Of a stretch of DNA of 64,000 nt, positions 36,549 through 45,826 are shown in pieces (the stretch's first letter is position 1; each line of letters begins with the position of its first letter). A program made the position numbers and the translations under genes. Below the pieces are notes generated by a model. The model did not search any database, was not told the origin of the DNA, and saw only the letters and a program-made list of their open reading frames with translations. The stretch comes from Morganella morganii (lineage in GTDB: Bacteria; Pseudomonadota; Gammaproteobacteria; Enterobacterales; Enterobacteriaceae): the NCBI RefSeq assembly GCF_003996855.1, contig NZ_NRQY01000001.1:2371562-2435561 (forward strand), written 5' to 3'.

Positions 36549-36701
36549 ATGACCAGATTACCTGTTAAAGATTCAACTGTAATTATACTCTGCTTTATGC
36601 TTTGCGTTACAGTTACAATTAACATAACAGGCTATTTGGCGCTATCTTTTGATAGCTCGAATATACTGGTGCAGGCACAGCCACCTCATAAGGGCAGCTA
36701 G
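36549..36701 (+). CDS. Small single-span membrane peptide, type I toxin-like
   Basis: A 50-codon frame begins ATG 9 bp after a perfect AAGGAG and ends TAG. It encodes MTRLPVKDST, then a hydrophobic stretch of about 24 residues (VIILCFMLCVTVTINITGYLA) and a polar tail ending PPHKGS. A strong terminator begins 7 bp after the stop. The compact transcript, structured leader with sequestered ribosome-binding site and short membrane peptide resemble type I toxin genes. The peptide matches none of Hok, Ldr, Ibs, TisB or ShoB that I can recall. Toxicity is inference only. Confidence 0.5.
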   Translation: MTRLPVKDSTVIILCFMLCVTVTINITGYLALSFDSSNILVQAQPPHKGS

Positions 36702-36707
36702 TGCTGA

Positions 36708-36735
36708 GGGGGGAGAAATCCCCCCGTTTCTCTCT
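36708..36735 (+). terminator. Strong terminator of the small-peptide gene
   Basis: GGGGGGA and TCCCCCC form a 7-bp stem with a GAAA loop, a stable tetraloop, followed by GTTTCTCTCT. Confidence 0.8.
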
Positions 36736-36789
36736 GTTGCAGGTAGCGGTTAATCAGGCACCTTATTTTACTTTCTTATTAACTTACTC

Positions 36790-37017
36790 ATGTGTTCTTT
36801 TAATATGATAAAAATACCAGAATTACCCATAATTATTTTTAACTTTATAATATCCGTCGCAAGGATAATCAGCTTATCCTTCATGGTAGTATTATTGACA
36901 TTAATTATATTCATAACCTACGCCAAAGTTATCAATAAAACCTGTGATTTTAGTTTTAAAATTACGATAGGAAATGGTGTTTCAGAAATTTATACCGGAC
37001 CTGATAACAGTAAATAA
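36790..37017 (+). CDS. Hypothetical small membrane protein
   Basis: AT-rich 75-codon frame with one long hydrophobic region (about residues 13-47, LPIIIFNFIISVARIISLSF then VVLLTLIIFITYA) and a polar C-terminal tail (NKTCDFSFKITIGNGVSEIY). No clear ribosome-binding site precedes the ATG at 36790 or the alternative ATG at 36808. It ends just before a bidirectional terminator. Base composition differs from the backbone. I do not recognise a family; it may not be expressed. Confidence 0.4.
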   Translation: MCSFNMIKIPELPIIIFNFIISVARIISLSFMVVLLTLIIFITYAKVINKTCDFSFKITIGNGVSEIYTGPDNSK

Positions 37018-37019
37018 TA

Positions 37020-37059
37020 AAAAAACCGCTGCCGGGTAATAATACCGGCAACGGTTTTT
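37020..37059. terminator. Bidirectional terminator of deoD and the preceding small gene
   Basis: AAAAACCG.TGCCGG pairs with CCGGCA.CGGTTTTT around GTAATAATA, giving T runs on both strands. It lies 18 bp past the deoD stop. Confidence 0.85.
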
Positions 37060-37076
37060 ATAATGACTGAAATAAA

Positions 37077-37796
37077 TTACTTTTTATCGCCCAGTAAAAC
37101 AGATTCCAGCGCGATAGTGATCATTTCATTAAACGTCGTCTGACGTTCTTCTGCCGGCAAATTTTCACCGGTACGGATATGGTCAGAAACAGTGCAGATA
37201 GTCAGTGCTTTCGCACCGAATTCAGCCGCTACGCCATAAATACCGGCAGCTTCCATTTCCACACCCAAGATGCCGTACTTTTCCATCACGTCAAACATTT
37301 GCGGGTCCGGCGTATAGAATAAATCCGCAGAGAAGATATTACCGACACGCGCCGGAATACCGGCAGTTTCGGCAGCTTCAACGGCATTGCGTACCAGATC
37401 GAAATCCGCGATAGCCGCGAAATCGTTATCCTTGAAACGCAGACGGTTCACTTTGGAATCCGTGCTCGCGCCCATACCGATAACCACATCACGCAGCTTG
37501 ACATCACGGCTGATAGCCCCGCAGGAGCCGACGCGGATAATGGTTTTCACATCAAACTCAGTGATCAGCTCTTTGGCATAAATAGAGCAGGACGGGATAC
37601 CCATACCGTGACCCATCACGGAAATACGGCGGCCTTTATAAGTGCCGGTAAAACCCAGCATGCCACGCACATTGTTAACTTGTTTAATGTCTTCCAGAAA
37701 ATTTTCTGCAATGTATTGTGCACGCAGCGGGTCGCCGGGCATCAGAACAACATCAGCAAAATCACCACGTTCGGCATTAATGTGAGGGGTAGCCAT
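37077..37796 (-). CDS. deoD: Purine nucleoside phosphorylase DeoD
   Basis: Hexameric enzyme that phosphorolyses purine (deoxy)ribonucleosides to base and (deoxy)ribose 1-phosphate. From the ATG at 37794-37796 (AAAGGAT upstream) it is 239 residues, identical in length to E. coli DeoD. It begins [49 protein letters not shown] and the nucleoside-site [10 protein letters not shown] are present. The frame opens 7 codons upstream without support. Last gene of deoCABD. Confidence 0.98.
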   Translation of the reverse strand: MATPHINAERGDFADVVLMPGDPLRAQYIAENFLEDIKQVNNVRGMLGFTGTYKGRRISVMGHGMGIPSCSIYAKELITEFDVKTIIRVGSCGAISRDVKLRDVVIGMGASTDSKVNRLRFKDNDFAAIADFDLVRNAVEAAETAGIPARVGNIFSADLFYTPDPQMFDVMEKYGILGVEMEAAGIYGVAAEFGAKALTICTVSDHIRTGENLPAEERQTTFNEMITIALESVLLGDKK

Positions 37797-37865
37797 AAAC
37801 AAAATCCTTTCAGTCAATCCAAAGGGAAAGGGCAGACAAAAAGTCTGCCCTAAAAAAGAGACACA

Positions 37866-39089
37866 TTACAGCAAGTTTTTACCGTAATCCATCGGGGACA
37901 AATTAAAATAGGATGCGATCGTTTGCCCGATATCCGCAAATGTTTCACGGTAGCCCAGTGAGCCCGGTTTGATTTTCGGTCCGTAAACCAATACCGGAAT
38001 ATGCTCGCGGGTATGATCGGTGCCCGGCCAGGTTGGGTCACAGCCGTGGTCTGCGGTCAGAATCAAAATATCATCCTCTTTCACCAGCTTCAGCATTTCC
38101 GGCAGACGGCGGTCAAACAGTTCCAGTGCAGCAGCATAGCCCGCCACATCACGGCGGTGACCGTAGGAGGAATCGAAATCAACAAAGTTGGTAAACACAA
38201 TAGTGTTATCACCTGCCAGTTTCATCTCTTCCAGCGATGCATCAAACAGCGCATCAATGCCGGTCGCTTTCACTTTTTTGGTAATACCGACATGAGCATA
38301 AATATCCGCGATTTTACCGATGGATACCACTTCGCCCTGCTTTTCCTCTACCAGTTTTTGCAGCACGGTAGCTGACGGCGGCTCAACCGCATAGTCGTGA
38401 CGGTTGCCGGTACGTTCAAATGAACCGGCTTTTTCACCGGTAAACGGACGCGCAATCACGCGGCCGATGTTGTAACCGCCTTTGGTCAGTTCTTCACGGG
38501 CTATTTCGCACAGTTCATACAGTTTTTCCAGGCCGTACGTTTCTTCGTGGCAGGCAATCTGGAAAACGGAGTCCGCAGAGGTATAGAAAATCGGTTTGCC
38601 GGTTTTCATATGCTCTTCGCCGAGTTGATCCAGAATTACAGTTCCGGATGAGTGGCAGTTACCGAGGTATCCCGGAAGATTGGCGCGTTTAACGAGAATA
38701 TCCAGTAATTCCTGCGGGAAACTGTTTTCATGTTCGCTGAAATAACCCCAGTCAAACAGAACCGGCACGCCGGCAATTTCCCAGTGACCGGACGGGGTAT
38801 CTTTACCGGAGGATAATTCCCCGGCATAGCCGTATGCGCCGATAATCTCCGCATCTTTATCCAGACCTTCCGGGAAGTGTCCGGTGGACTCTTCCGCTGC
38901 TTTACCCAGCCCCAGACGGGACAGATTCGGCAGATACAACGGCCCTTTGCGGCCTTTGTCTGCTTCACCGCGGGCACAGGCCTGTGCGATATGACCTAAC
39001 GTGTCAGCACCGGTATCGCCGAAATCAGCGGCATCATGTGCTGCGCCGATACCGAATGAATCCAGCACCATAATAAATGTACGTTTCAT
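37866..39089 (-). CDS. deoB: Phosphopentomutase
   Basis: Alkaline-phosphatase-superfamily mutase interconverting (deoxy)ribose 1- and 5-phosphates. It has 407 residues, exactly as in E. coli. The metal-binding sites are visible as [14 protein letters not shown] at the N-terminus, [11 protein letters not shown] (nucleophile Thr) and [22 protein letters not shown] near the C-terminus. Third gene of deoCABD, 62 bp after deoA and 69 bp before deoD. Confidence 0.98.
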   Translation of the reverse strand: MKRTFIMVLDSFGIGAAHDAADFGDTGADTLGHIAQACARGEADKGRKGPLYLPNLSRLGLGKAAEESTGHFPEGLDKDAEIIGAYGYAGELSSGKDTPSGHWEIAGVPVLFDWGYFSEHENSFPQELLDILVKRANLPGYLGNCHSSGTVILDQLGEEHMKTGKPIFYTSADSVFQIACHEETYGLEKLYELCEIAREELTKGGYNIGRVIARPFTGEKAGSFERTGNRHDYAVEPPSATVLQKLVEEKQGEVVSIGKIADIYAHVGITKKVKATGIDALFDASLEEMKLAGDNTIVFTNFVDFDSSYGHRRDVAGYAAALELFDRRLPEMLKLVKEDDILILTADHGCDPTWPGTDHTREHIPVLVYGPKIKPGSLGYRETFADIGQTIASYFNLSPMDYGKNLL

Positions 39090-39151
39090 ACTTCTCTCCT
39101 GTGTCAGATCACGTCAGGATGCAGGGTTCCGCGTGAATAACAAAATTGTTC

Positions 39152-40474
39152 TTATTCGCTGATCCGGCGGTAAATCAGCGGGGTATCAGTAACCGGATTT
39201 TCACTGAGTGTGATGGCCTGACGCACTGCCTGAGCCGCTTCATTCCACGCTTCTTCATTGTTGGCATGGATCATCGCCAGCGGCATCTGCCCGTCAGCAG
39301 CACTGTTGATTGGCGCAATATCACTTAACCCGACGCTGTAGTCAACCGGGTCGCTGGCCTTGCGGCGTCCGCCGCCCAGTGCGACAACGGCCATTCCCAG
39401 TGCGCGGGTATCCATCGCGGTAACAATCCCTTCGGTCTCAGCATAGACCGGTTTACTGAGCACCGCCGATGGCAAATAGTGCGAATAACGTTCAATAAAA
39501 TCTGCCGGTCCGCGCTGTGCGGCCACCATCCGGCCGAAGACTTCAGCCGCTTTACCATTATCCAGCACCTGCTGTAATTTTGCTTCCGCCTCTGTGCGGT
39601 CATCCGCCAGGCCGCCGGAAACCAGCATCTCTTTGCACAATGCCATGGTGACTTCATACAGGCGCGGATTGCGGTACTCGCCGGTCAGGAAACGCACTGC
39701 TTCACGCACTTCCACCGCATTACCGGCGCTGGATGCCAGCACCTGGTTCATGTCGGTCAGCAGTGCAGTTGTCCGGCAGCCCGCGCCGTTGGCAACCTGT
39801 ACGATCGCCTGCGCCAGCTGCTCTGATAATTCATATGCCGGCATAAATGCACCGGAGCCCACTTTCACATCCATCACCAGTGCATCCAGGCCTTCAGCCA
39901 GTTTTTTGCCGAGGATAGAAGCGGTGATAAGCGGGATAGAATCTACGGTTGCTGTAATATCGCGGGTCGCATAAAAACGCTTGTCCGCCGGTGCCAGTGA
40001 GTTGGTCTGGCCGATAATCGCCACGCCGGTTTCTTTGATGATACGGCGGAAGGTTTCATCATCCGGGAAAATATCAAAGCCCGGAATAGCTTCCAGTTTG
40101 TCGAGCGTGCCGCCGGTATGCCCCAGGCCGCGGCCGGAGATCATCGGGATATAGCCGCCGCAGGCAGCCACCATCGGCCCGAGCATCAGAGAGGTTACAT
40201 CCCCCACACCACCGGTGGAGTGTTTATCCACAACCGGGCCGGGTAAATTAAGGTATTTCCAGTCCAGAACCGAGCCGGAATCCCGCATCGCCAGTGTCAG
40301 CGAGACGCGCTCCTGCGGGTTCATATCATGGAAATAGATAGTCATCGCCAGCGCGGCAATTTGTCCCTCAGAGACTGAATTATCACGCACACCGTTAATA
40401 AAGAAACGAATTTCCTCATCAGAGAGCGGATGTCCGTCCCGTTTTTTGCGAATAATTTCCTGAGCCAGAAACAC
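39152..40474 (-). CDS. deoA: Thymidine phosphorylase
   Basis: Homodimer that converts thymidine and phosphate to thymine and deoxyribose 1-phosphate. The start is GTG at 40472-40474, preceded by AAGGAG. It gives 440 residues, the E. coli length, beginning (M)[20 protein letters not shown]. The signature [16 protein letters not shown] and KHSTGGVGD phosphate-binding loop are present. An open extension of 24 codons upstream is not conserved. Follows deoC by 92 bp. Confidence 0.97.
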   Translation of the reverse strand: MFLAQEIIRKKRDGHPLSDEEIRFFINGVRDNSVSEGQIAALAMTIYFHDMNPQERVSLTLAMRDSGSVLDWKYLNLPGPVVDKHSTGGVGDVTSLMLGPMVAACGGYIPMISGRGLGHTGGTLDKLEAIPGFDIFPDDETFRRIIKETGVAIIGQTNSLAPADKRFYATRDITATVDSIPLITASILGKKLAEGLDALVMDVKVGSGAFMPAYELSEQLAQAIVQVANGAGCRTTALLTDMNQVLASSAGNAVEVREAVRFLTGEYRNPRLYEVTMALCKEMLVSGGLADDRTEAEAKLQQVLDNGKAAEVFGRMVAAQRGPADFIERYSHYLPSAVLSKPVYAETEGIVTAMDTRALGMAVVALGGGRRKASDPVDYSVGLSDIAPINSAADGQMPLAMIHANNEEAWNEAAQAVRQAITLSENPVTDTPLIYRRISE

Positions 40475-40566
40475 GGTGTTCTCCTTAAAATACCGAGTCC
40501 GTCCCGGTACCGGAGGTGCCGGGTTAATCAAAAAACCGGACTGCAAAGGCAGCCCGGTAAGCGTGA

Positions 40567-41346
40567 TTAATACTTACTGTCAGATTTGGCGTCAGCGTAG
40601 CCCAGTGTGTTGAGCAGGCTGGCTAACAGGCTGGATGCACCAAAGCGGAAGTGACGGGAGTCGGCCCAGCCTTCGCCCATGATGCGGTCAGCCATCGCCA
40701 GATACTGCGCAGCTTCTTCCGCCGTGCGGACACCACCGGCCGGTTTGAAACCAACGGTTTTACCGGCGCCCATATCACGGATCACCGTCATCATGATTTC
40801 CGCTGTTTCCGGCGTGGCGTTGACCGGCACTTTACCGGTGGAGGTTTTAATAAAGTCAGCACCGGCTTTGATGGAGATTTCGGATGCCTGACGAATTAAC
40901 GCAGGGTCTTTCAGTTCACCACTTTCGATGATCACTTTCAGCAGCACATTGTGTTTCGCACAGGCTTCTTTGCAGGCTTTCACCATATCAAAACCAACCT
41001 GCGTATTACCGGCCATCAGAGCACGGTACGGGAACACCACATCCACATCATCCGCGCCGTAAGCAATCGCAGCATTGGTTTCCGCCAGTGCAATCTCAAT
41101 GTCATCATTACCGTGCGGGAAGTTGGTGACAGTCGCGATACGCACTTCCGGCGTACCCTGTTCACGCAGAACTTTACGGGCTAACGGGATAAAACGCGGA
41201 TAAATACAGACAGCCGCAGTCTGGCCTGCCGGGCTTTTCGCCTGATGACACAACGCGGTAACTTTCGCGTCAGTATCATCATCATTCAGGGTGGTTAAAT
41301 CCATTAAAGACAGCGCGCGCTGCGCTGCGGCGGTTAAATCGGTCAT
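40567..41346 (-). CDS. deoC: Deoxyribose-phosphate aldolase
   Basis: Class I aldolase that splits 2-deoxyribose 5-phosphate into glyceraldehyde 3-phosphate and acetaldehyde. From ATG at 41344-41346 it has 259 residues, as in E. coli, starting [26 protein letters not shown]. The Schiff-base lysine lies in [10 protein letters not shown] and a second catalytic lysine in [10 protein letters not shown]. First gene of deoCABD; a CRP-like site lies 284 bp upstream. Confidence 0.98.
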   Translation of the reverse strand: MTDLTAAAQRALSLMDLTTLNDDDTDAKVTALCHQAKSPAGQTAAVCIYPRFIPLARKVLREQGTPEVRIATVTNFPHGNDDIEIALAETNAAIAYGADDVDVVFPYRALMAGNTQVGFDMVKACKEACAKHNVLLKVIIESGELKDPALIRQASEISIKAGADFIKTSTGKVPVNATPETAEIMMTVIRDMGAGKTVGFKPAGGVRTAEEAAQYLAMADRIMGEGWADSRHFRFGASSLLASLLNTLGYADAKSDSKY

Positions 41347-41629
41347 AAAACTCTCCAACGTATGTCTGCGCCGTTGCCGGGCAGACGCAATATCTGAACG
41401 ATGCAAAATGTGTTGGCGAGCGGCACTTGGTTCCGTGAAGACGTTGTCTCTCTTGTGATAAGAGTTAACGCTGAGATCCTTCTCACCGCGCTGTAATACA
41501 GGTGACTGATAAACAGAATCACCAAATCCGTTATAGGGTATTCATGCCTTATTGGAGCATGTTCCGGCACTATAATACGTGCCTTTTATCACGTTTATAT
41601 AACGGCATTTACATCAATACATATAATTA

Positions 41630-41645
41630 TGTGATAAAAATCACG
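41630..41645. promoter_or_regulatory. CRP-like site upstream of deoC
   Basis: TGTGATAAAAATCACG matches the CRP consensus TGTGA-N6-TCACA except the last base. It is in the 447-bp nupC-like/deoC gap, which holds no other gene that I see. CRP activation (with CytR antiactivation) of deo is known in E. coli; no CytR site was assigned here. Confidence 0.7.
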
Positions 41646-41755
41646 TTAATGGCCTGATATGTGCAAAATAACAACACATATTCACGGCATAGTATAGCGC
41701 AGGAAACGTATAAACAGGGAGAGACAGAAAGACAAGTACACCGAATCAGTGAAGT

Positions 41756-41782
41756 GCACAGGTGAACCGGGTTCACCTGTGC
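41756..41782. repeat. Perfect 27-bp palindrome after the nucleoside transporter gene
   Basis: GCACAGGTGAACC and its exact complement flank a single G, 11 bp past the transporter stop codon. No T run follows on either strand, so it is not a standard terminator. It could be an operator or an mRNA-stabilising hairpin. Confidence 0.6.
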
Positions 41783-41793
41783 GGGAGGAGCAG

Positions 41794-43071
41794 TTACAGC
41801 GCCAGGAAGAAACCGGCGATCGTTGCACTCATCAGGTTGGAAAGAGTACCGGCCATTACCGCTTTCATACCCAGACGTGCCACGTCTTTACGGCGGTTAG
41901 GTGCCATACCGCCCAGGCCACCCAGCAGGATAGCAACTGAAGACAGGTTGGCGAAACCGCACAGCGCAAAGGAGATAATCGCTTTAGTGTGATCAGACAA
42001 CGGCTGTAAACCGGCAGCAATAACCTGTGCATCCGGCTTCATGTATTCACCGAAGTTCATAAAGGCAACAAATTCGTTGACCACAATTTTCTGTCCGATA
42101 AACGAACCGGCAGTCATTGCCTCACTCCACGGCACACCGATCAGGAAAGCAATTGGTGAGAAGAGCCAGCCGAGGATCAGTTCCAGTGACAGCTGCGGGT
42201 AGTCAAACCAGCCGCCGACACCGCCTAAGATACCGTTGATTAAGGCGATCAGCGCGATAAATGCCAGCAGCATTGCACCCACGTTCAGCGCCAGCTGCAT
42301 ACCGGAAGATGCACCACTTGCCGCCGCATCAATAATGTTGGCAGGGCGTTCTTCTTCCGCTATACCGGCCATTGCTTCAGTACGGTCATCAAAGTGCTCG
42401 GTTTCAGGCACCATCAGTTTCGCAAACAGCAGACCGCCCGGTGCCGCCATAAAGGATGCTGCGATCAGATACTCCAGCGGTACCCCCATCTGTGCATACC
42501 CGGCGAGAACAGAACCGGCGACCGATGCCAGACCACCACACATCACCGCGAACAGTTCGGAGTTGGTCATCCCTGAAATATACGGACGCACCACCAGCGG
42601 GGCTTCAGTTTGTCCCACAAAGATGTTGGCAGTTGCGGACAGGGATTCTGTACGGGATGTGCCCAGCAGTTTTTGTAAGCCGCCGCCGAGAACTTTAATC
42701 ACAAGCTGCATAATGCCGAGGTAATACAGAACGGCAATCAGCGAGGAGAAGAACACAATAACCGGCAGAACGCGCAGGGCAAAGACGAAACCACCGCCAC
42801 CGAACACCTCAAACATTTTGTCGGAAACCAGGCCGCCGAAAATGAAGTCCATCCCTTTCTGGCCGTAGCCGATAACGCTGGCGACACCATCAGACATCGC
42901 CAGGAGGATTTTGCGTCCCACCGGGACATAAAGAACCAGCGCGCCGATCAGTACCTGAATAATAAAGGCACCGATAACAGTCCGCAGTTTGATTGCCCGG
43001 CGATCACTTGAAAACAGCACTGCGATAAAGATCAGCGCTGCCATCCCGACCAGACTCATAAGGAGTTGCAT
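41794..43071 (-). CDS. Concentrative nucleoside transporter (CNT family, NupX/NupC type)
   Basis: Inner-membrane nucleoside:proton symporter. From ATG at 43069-43071 (AGGGA upstream) it is 425 residues with about ten hydrophobic segments. It contains the CNT motifs [13 protein letters not shown], the G..S..SY-like [24 protein letters not shown], and [12 protein letters not shown] followed by [15 protein letters not shown]. Sequence features lie closer to NupX (YeiM) than to E. coli NupC. It lies upstream of deoC on the same strand, with a CRP-like site ahead, so uptake and breakdown of nucleosides are co-located. Confidence 0.92.
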   Translation of the reverse strand: MQLLMSLVGMAALIFIAVLFSSDRRAIKLRTVIGAFIIQVLIGALVLYVPVGRKILLAMSDGVASVIGYGQKGMDFIFGGLVSDKMFEVFGGGGFVFALRVLPVIVFFSSLIAVLYYLGIMQLVIKVLGGGLQKLLGTSRTESLSATANIFVGQTEAPLVVRPYISGMTNSELFAVMCGGLASVAGSVLAGYAQMGVPLEYLIAASFMAAPGGLLFAKLMVPETEHFDDRTEAMAGIAEEERPANIIDAAASGASSGMQLALNVGAMLLAFIALIALINGILGGVGGWFDYPQLSLELILGWLFSPIAFLIGVPWSEAMTAGSFIGQKIVVNEFVAFMNFGEYMKPDAQVIAAGLQPLSDHTKAIISFALCGFANLSSVAILLGGLGGMAPNRRKDVARLGMKAVMAGTLSNLMSATIAGFFLAL

Positions 43072-43227
43072 GGAAGTATCCCTGTTCACGATAATGTAGA
43101 TTAATAGTCCTGTTCTGCATGCAGCTCAGAGCAGGACCCTGTGGCGCTGATTATACCCGGTCAGTCCGGTTAACAATCAACTTGCGTCACAAATAACGAC
43201 TGAAAAAAGTAACAAAAAATACAAAAA

Positions 43228-43243
43228 TATGATGACAATCACA
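43228..43243. promoter_or_regulatory. CRP-like site upstream of the nucleoside transporter gene
   Basis: TATGATGACAATCACA matches CRP consensus TGTGA-N6-TCACA with one mismatch, 157 bp upstream of the start codon. The surrounding gap 43072-43418 shows no gene. Confidence 0.6.
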
Positions 43244-43418
43244 TTATTCAACTGTTTTTATCTGAAAAATCCCCGCAAAACCGGGAATTGACGGATATTT
43301 AACCAGGTGACTAACATGAAATAACATCTGCTTACAATTGTAGGTGATTTCAGGTGTTTTAGCACACGGAATGCGGGCCGCAACAGCATAAAATCGCGGT
43401 AAAATCGATTCAGGAATC

Positions 43419-44213
43419 TTAATCAGATGATTGCAGTAAAAAAAGCGTACAGCTGTTGCGATAAATCTGAGCAGCAATATCCTCCGGGGACTCACTGCGC
43501 AGTGAACAGAGCACCTCAAACGTGCGGACAATCTGCTCCGGCCGGTTCGGTTCGCCCTGAAAGCCACTGAGCGGCATATCCGGCGCATCGGTTTCCAGTA
43601 ATAACGCAGAAAGCGGGAGCTGCGCAATTGCCCGCCGGGTTTTCTGAGCCCGGTCGTAAGTAATCGTACCGCCGACGCCGATGTAATACCCCAGTTTCAC
43701 AAACGCATCCGCCTGGGCAAAGCTGCCCGCAAAGCCGTGAACCACGCCACGGCGGGGAACCGGATGACGCCGCAGAACAGCAGCGAGTGTGTCATGGGTT
43801 TTGCGGGAATGCAGAATAACCGGTTTATCCGCCCGGGCCGCCAGTTTCAGCTGAGCGATAAAAAAATCAAGCTGTTTGTCCCACTGCGGATCGGCCATAT
43901 AACGATCCAACCCGATCTCCCCTACCGCCACGCATTCCGTTCCGCTTTGGCAGATCAGCAACTCAAGCTGTTCCAGATGTGCCGGAGTATGCTCCGCAAT
44001 ATAAAGCGGATGCAGACCGTATGCCGCGTGCAGGCGGGGAAATTCACTGCCGGATGAGCGGCATAATCCGGCTACCGTAGCCAGATTCCAATGACTGACC
44101 GCCGGGATGATGATATCGGTCAGCCCGGCCTGTGCCGCCGCTGTTTTGTGGCGGACAAGGTCATCCGTAAAAAACGGAAAATCAAAATGGCAGTGAGTAT
44201 CAATAAATTGCAT
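43419..44213 (-). CDS. yjjV: TatD-family metal-dependent hydrolase YjjV
   Basis: TIM-barrel amidohydrolase-superfamily protein related to TatD DNase. The 264 residues begin MQFIDTHCHFDFPFF (metal-binding HxH). It also has GEIGLDRY, the HSRKTHD motif and LLETDAPDMPLSG with the terminal metal-binding Asp. Length and order (next to yjjU) match E. coli. Nuclease activity is a family property and has not been deduced specifically for YjjV. Confidence 0.93.
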   Translation of the reverse strand: MQFIDTHCHFDFPFFTDDLVRHKTAAAQAGLTDIIIPAVSHWNLATVAGLCRSSGSEFPRLHAAYGLHPLYIAEHTPAHLEQLELLICQSGTECVAVGEIGLDRYMADPQWDKQLDFFIAQLKLAARADKPVILHSRKTHDTLAAVLRRHPVPRRGVVHGFAGSFAQADAFVKLGYYIGVGGTITYDRAQKTRRAIAQLPLSALLLETDAPDMPLSGFQGEPNRPEQIVRTFEVLCSLRSESPEDIAAQIYRNSCTLFLLQSSD

Positions 44214-44217
44214 TTAT

Positions 44218-45294
44218 TCAGTCCGCGGGCTTTTCCGGTGAATGTCCGGGTGAATATTCCGGTGAGTGTAATACCGCTGTGGTGCCGTCAGTAACCGGCA
44301 ATTGTGAATCATTGTCGTTGGATGCGGGCGGAACGCGCAGCACAGATGTCCGTACCGGCTCATAAGCCGCCCAGCGGTTACCGAGTGTCGCGAGGAAATA
44401 GCGTCCGCTGCAGCGGCCCAGGCGGTAATCCTGCATCAGGGTTTTTACCCGGCTGCCGAGTGCATTGCTCGCCAGTGGTGCATTCGGATAAATTTCGGCA
44501 ATTTCAACACCCGGCGGCGGTGACTGAATAAACTTTTGTGTCCGGTAATAACTTTTAGCGTGCTGCTTCATCATCGCAACCATCCGTTTCAGATGGCTTT
44601 TTTCCAGCCAGCGCTCCATTCGTTTCACCCACTCCGGCGTGTAATAGAGCTGTGACGGGACAGTGCGGATCACCACAATCCGGGTAGCACCCCGCCGCCA
44701 CGCCTCAATAACCGGTACGGCATCACTGATCCCCCCGTCATGATACGTGATGCCGTCAATCTCCACCCCTTCGCGGTAAAACCCCGGGATAGCACTGGAC
44801 GCTTTGATATACTCCAGCCAGTCTTCCGCCTGCGGACGAAAATACGCGGCATCCAGATTATCCGCCCGGCTGGCGCACATATAAAATTCCTGCCCCTGAT
44901 CAAAACGCCGCAGTGCATGCGCAATATCCAGAGGACATTCCGCCGATGTTGTGTCAATCAGCCAGTCAAGATCAATAAGATTTCCGCCGCGGATAAAACG
45001 CAGCGGATTAAAAAATTGTTTATCGGTGGTGTAACGGGTAATGACGTGGCGGGCATAGCCGCGCTGGCCGCAGAGATACGCCGACAGGTTCTGCGCGCCG
45101 GCAGAGGTGCCTATCAGTATATCAAACGAGTTAAACCCGGCTTTGAGAAACTCATCCAGCACACCGGCCGTAAAAATACCGCGCTGTCCGCCACCTTCGC
45201 AGACCAGCGCCAGCTTCCCGGCCGCCTGAAGCGGATCAGGCAACCAGGCCAGCGGTGCGATTTTCCCGGGTGTCACCGGGATATACGTTCCCAT
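44218..45294 (-). CDS. yjjU: Patatin-like phospholipase YjjU
   Basis: 358-residue patatin-family protein. The oxyanion-hole motif CEGGGQRGIFTAGVLDEF lies at about 33-50. The nucleophile elbow GTSAG follows at about 62-66, and the catalytic Asp is in YHDGGISDAVPV. This Ser-Asp dyad predicts lipid acyl hydrolase activity. The C-terminal tail is enriched in Pro and Ser (SPEYSPGHSPEKP). It lies 4 bp upstream of yjjV on the same strand, so the two are probably co-transcribed. Confidence 0.92.
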   Translation of the reverse strand: MGTYIPVTPGKIAPLAWLPDPLQAAGKLALVCEGGGQRGIFTAGVLDEFLKAGFNSFDILIGTSAGAQNLSAYLCGQRGYARHVITRYTTDKQFFNPLRFIRGGNLIDLDWLIDTTSAECPLDIAHALRRFDQGQEFYMCASRADNLDAAYFRPQAEDWLEYIKASSAIPGFYREGVEIDGITYHDGGISDAVPVIEAWRRGATRIVVIRTVPSQLYYTPEWVKRMERWLEKSHLKRMVAMMKQHAKSYYRTQKFIQSPPPGVEIAEIYPNAPLASNALGSRVKTLMQDYRLGRCSGRYFLATLGNRWAAYEPVRTSVLRVPPASNDNDSQLPVTDGTTAVLHSPEYSPGHSPEKPAD

Positions 45295-45326
45295 CCTCTC
45301 TTCCCCCGGCGCGGATTATCCGCCGG

Positions 45327-45731
45327 TTATTTATACTGCCCGATGCTGACTTCCACAGCACGAACGCCGGGAATACCTTTGGCAATATCGATAATTTTTG
45401 TGCGCTGGGCATCTGTGGTGACAAACCCGGAGAGATACACCGTACCGTTAATGGTTTTCACGGCAATATCATTGCTGTCAATATCATCAGCGCTCAGCAG
45501 CTGGCCACGGATTTTAGCGGTGATGGTGCTGTCATCCACCAGCAGCGAGGCATCTTTTACCGCGCCGTCAAATTTCTGTTCCGCTTGTTTACCCAGATCT
45601 TCCGCAGACTGAGAAGCACTGTCCCACGCCTGCCCGGCTTTCTGACTCAGGGATTCATCCGCCATTGCGGATGCACTGAACAACGCGCCGCCAACCAGCA
45701 TAACAGCCAGTGATTTCATGGTATTGTGCAT
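45327..45731 (-). CDS. osmY: OsmY-like BON-domain periplasmic protein, single BON domain
   Basis: Exported protein of 134 residues from the ATG at 45729-45731, preceded by AAGGAT. The signal peptide (MKSLAVMLVGGALFSASAMA) is followed by an amphipathic segment and one BON domain (about 65-134, DDSTITAKIRGQLLSADDID to the end). E. coli OsmY has 201 residues and two BON domains; here one is missing. Position between prfC and yjjU supports orthology. OsmY acts as a periplasmic, stress-induced chaperone in E. coli. Confidence 0.85.
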   Translation of the reverse strand: MHNTMKSLAVMLVGGALFSASAMADESLSQKAGQAWDSASQSAEDLGKQAEQKFDGAVKDASLLVDDSTITAKIRGQLLSADDIDSNDIAVKTINGTVYLSGFVTTDAQRTKIIDIAKGIPGVRAVEVSIGQYK

Positions 45732-45797
45732 TATCGTATCCTTCTTCATTTTCATGATGAACATAATCTGTCCGTCAGTGTATCTTAACTCCGCTAT

Positions 45798-45822
45798 AAA
45801 AAAAACGCGCCCGGAGGCGCGT
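45798..45822 (-). terminator. Rho-independent terminator of prfC
   Basis: On the minus strand ACGCGCCTCCGGGCGCGT forms a 7-8-bp GC-rich stem directly followed by seven T residues, 4 bp past the prfC stop. Confidence 0.9.
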
Positions 45823-45826
45823 TCTG

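Noticed and set aside
36308..36625. 105-codon minus-strand frame opposite the small-peptide leader
   Set aside because: No start signal and no protein features; the plus-strand peptide with AAGGAG and terminator explains the region better.
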